This document shows, piece after piece, positions 56,850 to 60,000 of a DNA stretch of 60,000 nucleotides. The DNA is from Membranipora membranacea. Taxonomy: Eukaryota > Bryozoa > Gymnolaemata > Cheilostomatida > Membraniporidae. Both the position numbers and the translations under genes were made by a program. Where the stretch lies: the NCBI GenBank assembly GCA_914767715.1, contig OU612070.1, forward strand, positions 15,643,501 to 15,703,500. The letters run 5' to 3'. Within the stretch, counting starts at the first letter, position 1; every line of letters starts with the position of its first letter. The notes under the pieces were generated by a model. It was not told where the DNA came from. It ran no database searches and saw nothing but the letters and a program-made list of their open reading frames with translations.

Positions 56850-57250
56850 TGTTCAGGATGGGTAAACCAACTGTCAGATGGATAGTACATGATACTAACC
56901 AGGCTATCTGGGACCCCTTGGCTACAGAGAACATGAATTCTCCTCAGAATGATGACAACTGGAAAAAGATGGCCACTTGATTTGTGAGGGCAGTGGAACT
57001 TCCCGAACAGTATTTGTGCCATAGATGGAGGACACTGCAATTCACAAGTTCTGCTATAAGCTAGGCCTGCTGGTACATAACAATGTCAACTACCTTGAGC
57101 GGAAATACTGATGTTAGAAAAAAATACAGGGAAAAAAAGTAAAAAGGATTCGCAAATCGTCAGAATTTCTTGGACATGAGTAATTCCACCAAGAGATAAT
57201 AACTGAAAAATGTGGTCTACCAAAAACACCCGACCCACAAAGGAATATGC
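56850..57250 (+). pseudogene. Fragment of a second Harbinger-type transposase, copy 1
   Basis: Reads MGKPTVRWIVHDTNQAIWDP, then SPQNDDNWKKMAT, a stop, and in a shifted frame FPNSICAIDGGHCNSQ. This corresponds to the DDE_Tnp_4/HARBI1 block with an F-P-N-x-I-x-A-I-D-G core carrying the first catalytic Asp, preceded by the W-x-x-x-A helix. One stop and one frameshift show that it is dead. It is not the same family as the nuclease at 49403. Confidence 0.68.
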
Positions 57251-57459
57251 GGACAGCCATCACAATTTGCCTTTGGTACCCTATATTGATAAATGAACAA
57301 ACCAAGACTAATAGGCTATGAATCAATGATAAAAATATAGTGAGCTCGTCATTCACTGATTGGGATGCAGTGTGTAATAAGAACTCACAAGAGTTTTTCA
57401 GAGAGGATTGCCATGACCAAAAGGAAATACGTTTCGAATCTGTGCCTCACAAAACCACC

Positions 57460-57805
57460 AAATAACTGGGACCCTATGGCTACAAAGAACTTGAAATCTC
57501 CTGACAGCTGGAAAAAGATGGCCACTGGTTTAATGAGGGCAGTTGAACTTCTCGAACAGTGTTTGTGCCATACCTGATGGAGGACACTGCAATTTACAGG
57601 TTAGGTTAGTTCTGCTATAAGCTAGGCCTGATGGTACATAACAATGCCAACTCCCTTGAGCGGAAATACTGATGTTGGAAAAAATTACAGGGAAAAAAAG
57701 TAATAAGGATACACAATTGTCAGAATTTCTTGGACTTGAGTAATTCAACCGACAGATAATATCTGAAAAATACGGTCTACTTAAACCACCCATCCAACAA
57801 ACAAT
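57460..57805 (+). pseudogene. Fragment of the same transposase, tandem copy 2
   Basis: Near-repeat of 56890-57250 (GGAAAAAGATGGCCACT, TGCTATAAGCTAGGCCTG, TTGAGCGGAAATACTGATGT are shared). The core reads NSVCAI, an inserted Pro codon, DGGHCN. The two copies share even the non-coding 3' part, so the block was duplicated after the element had begun to decay or together with its flank. Confidence 0.68.
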
Positions 57806-58486
57806 AAAAAGTACCACCACATAACCACCAGCCAGTGAAAATAACATATTGCTCACAGTGGGACAACTCTCATCCTTTCTTTACAAATTTGATTGTGACA
57901 GAAATAAGCGGTCCGATATGCATGTCGTACCTAAGGAGCTCCATTGTTGAACCACTTTTTTTGAGACAGTATTGGGGAATCTGCTAGTAAAACCCATCAA
58001 TTTGACATAGTTTGCTTTGGTTCTAAGGCTTCAGTTAAATTGTACGGAATCAAGAAGAAATTTTTGAACAGGCTTAGTTAGACTAGTTCAAAGTTAGGCC
58101 TGCTCAAAGTGACTGACAGAGCTGCTTCTACTGCACCTATCACATTCTAAAGGTAAGTAGGGATTACTGGGCCTGCTTTGGTCCTCTGTAGTTATTAGTC
58201 AATTCCCTAAGTTATATGCAGTTATATTCCAGAACGAACAAGTTGTAGCTGGATACATTTAGAACAGATTGGGCTACTTCCCTGGCTCACAACAGATTGC
58301 CTCAGTGTTTGATGACATGATTCATACCGACACTAGTAGCACCAGCCGATTATTAAAGAGACGCCAATGCAAAAGTGAAAGCACTCCTCTGTTGGATTAA
58401 ACAGACTCCTTCACTTCTTTTCTGATTATTATAGGTTCTTCTCTAGCAGTTTATATTCCACTCCTGCCTATTATTTATTATACCAG
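57806..58486. other. No gene firmly supported
   Basis: A possible upstream exon of the next gene (58296-58383, TDTSSTSRLLKRRQCKSEST) has no clear donor. Confidence 0.35.
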
Positions 58487-60000
58487 ACGATCAAACAGGA
58501 GTCGCCATCCGATGATAATCACATACAACATAAACTAAGGAACCTTGAAACTGAAGAGAGGATGCCTCCAAGTCGCCGAAAGGGAAACCGTTTCAATGTT
58601 GGTGAGTAGCAAATACTGTAGAATAAGTAGATTATCAACGTAAATATGTGAACATTCACAATTTTAGCTAAATTATAGTATCATATTCTTAGTGCAAGTA
58701 GGCCTAGGCCAACGATAATGAGTGGTTGCCTCTTATATCATACACTACTCAGTCTCAGTGCTCAGACTTTTTTGCGTCACTGTAGTGGTGCACGCCATCA
58801 ACCACCAACATTTTTAATGGTTGATGGCGTGCGCAACTACAGCGACGCAACAAAAGCACTTAGACTACTCTAGAGTCTATGTAAAGACCTGATGTCTATT
58901 ATATCAATTCAATATGTTTATTTCATCACCAGGGTCGCTTCAGAAGACATCCCAGGAGCTGAAGAATGGTTACAAGGAGTTGGCAGTGACAAAGAAGGAG
59001 ATGAACAAAATCAAGCGCAAACTTGCTTATCAGGTAGGTAAAGAATTGTGTACTCTGTCGATAACCTTATAGCGAGCCATTGATCTGTCCACATGAGAGC
59101 CCGCAGTTTTTATACTGGTCGTCAGTAGTAAATACGCTTTGATACACGATGAACACCAGTGACCATCACAGTAAATGCAAGCGGAGCTTTGAGCTTCTGT
59201 CAGCTCGCTCTGCTCGCTTGCACTAACTGTACGGGGTTATCATAGTAGTGTAACATTTGAGTTACAAATATGGCAATAATCAATTACGAAATTACTTTTC
59301 CTTGTCACTGATTATCTATTATTGATGCCTGAGCTGCCCATGTGTTATTCATTCAAATTTAAGTATATAGTTTATGGCTGCTTATGCTTGTTACCGATGT
59401 GTTAGAATGGGAAAGACCAGGAGAAACAAGCTGAGCTTGAGACAACAAAAGTACCATACTGTCGCCCTACTGGAGTATACAAGGCGAGTCAGCTTGATGA
59501 GTCCGGAGATAGAATAGCCATCTCAAGAACTGCAGCATGGGAGCGCAACAAAGAAAATGAGAAGGCATTAGAGAAGATAAATGGTGTTGATCATTCAGCA
59601 GAAGGAGCATGGGCCCATGTGATTTGGAAGAGGGGCAAGAAAGACAATATTCTGTCCCAGAGTAGAATGATAAAGAAGTTCCGTACTAAGCCGACTCTAC
59701 TCAGGAGCTTGAAGGTATTATACAAAGGTGGTGTCACATCAAAGCGAAAATATCAGTCGCTACGTAATAACACCCTAGATTTACTTCCGTACAGAAAAGT
59801 TATCCTTGAGACCGAGAAGATCACAAAGCCCTCACTTCATAATTTTACATCTATCGATGGCCACTACGTTGATCTTCCGGCCCATCTTGTGAAGGTATTG
59901 GAGTTGTATTTGTCGATGGATGCAGACCGACAAGTGGAGTTTAAGTTGGATTGGCTTGGACAGCCAGGTCACTTTCAGGTGGCCTTTGGTAGAGACGGGG
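58487..60000 (+). CDS. Unrecognised protein, 5' part, runs off the window
   Basis: Three exons join in phase: 58487-58601 (KLRNLETEERMPPSRRKGN), 58933-59033 (SQELKNGYKELAVTKKEMN), and 59406 to the window end, open for 198 codons without a stop (VPYCRPTGVYKASQLDESG, AWAHVIWKRGKKDNIL, LHNFTSIDGHYVDLPAHLVK, FKLDWLGQPGHFQVAF). The first two exons and the start of the third are charged and probably form a coiled coil; the rest is a folded domain that I cannot assign. The uninterrupted long exon shows selection or recent origin. Its neighbours are mobile-element genes, so it may be carried by a transposon. The true start was not located. Confidence 0.72.
58751..58866. mobile_element. Hairpin MITE in an intron
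   Basis: AGTCTCAGTGCTCAGAC at the left and GCACTTAGACT at the right; inner arms GTGCACGCCATCAACCA and TGGTTGATGGCGTGCGC pair with a short loop. It lies between the exons ending 58601 and starting 58933. Confidence 0.82.

Noticed and set aside
57114-57856. Minus-strand ORFs 57114-57356 and 57530-57856
   Set aside because: They are antisense shadows of the duplicated transposase fragment.

Overview
This is a eukaryotic, almost certainly animal, window. It is AT-rich, coding sequence sits in small exons with GT/AG borders and matching phases, and most of the DNA is introns and transposon debris. No bacterial operon, rRNA or CRISPR structure is present. The best-supported genes are a DC-STAMP-domain membrane protein and PAN plus C-type lectins, alongside a kinesin-light-chain-type TPR gene and Harbinger elements. 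This fits an early-branching marine invertebrate. A sponge or cnidarian is my guess, and nothing in the window proves the phylum.

Left part (1-9.6 kb): a small lectin locus. One complete four-exon secreted lectin lies on + (7036-9584). Two orphan signal-peptide exons of the same family lie on - (1771-1851, 5082-5162). The upstream regions of the 1851 exon and the 7036 gene are inverted copies of each other. A second complete lectin with the same exon plan lies on - at 32659-35431. Between them (10-20 kb) are decayed transposon ORFs, a 17-bp minisatellite, and a TPR-repeat pseudogene (13756-16857). The pseudogene is broken by a stop, a frameshift and three insertions.

Centre (21.6-30.3 kb, -): by matching splice phases I could join 13 exons into one continuous 742-codon reading frame. 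It encodes a six-helix DC-STAMP-like protein of the DCST1/DCST2 (sneaky, SPE-42/SPE-49) family, whose known members act on sperm in gamete fusion. Its introns carry SINEs and a MITE.

Right part (36-60 kb): long gene-poor stretches with foldback elements and a striking cluster of nested hairpins (38.8-39.7 kb). After these come a two-gene PIF/Harbinger-type transposon (Myb/SANT-like gene plus HARBI1-like DDE nuclease, 46.8-51.4 kb), fragments of a multi-exon gene ending in a SWIM zinc finger (53-56 kb), a tandemly duplicated fragment of a second Harbinger-type transposase (56.9-57.8 kb), and the 5' part of an unrecognised gene that runs off the window end (58487->60000).

The repeat content allows some insertion history to be read directly: 9-bp target duplications, a TTAA insertion with an internal empty site, and tRNA-derived SINEs. 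Exon joins were made by eye, and protein family assignments are from motif recognition without any database search.
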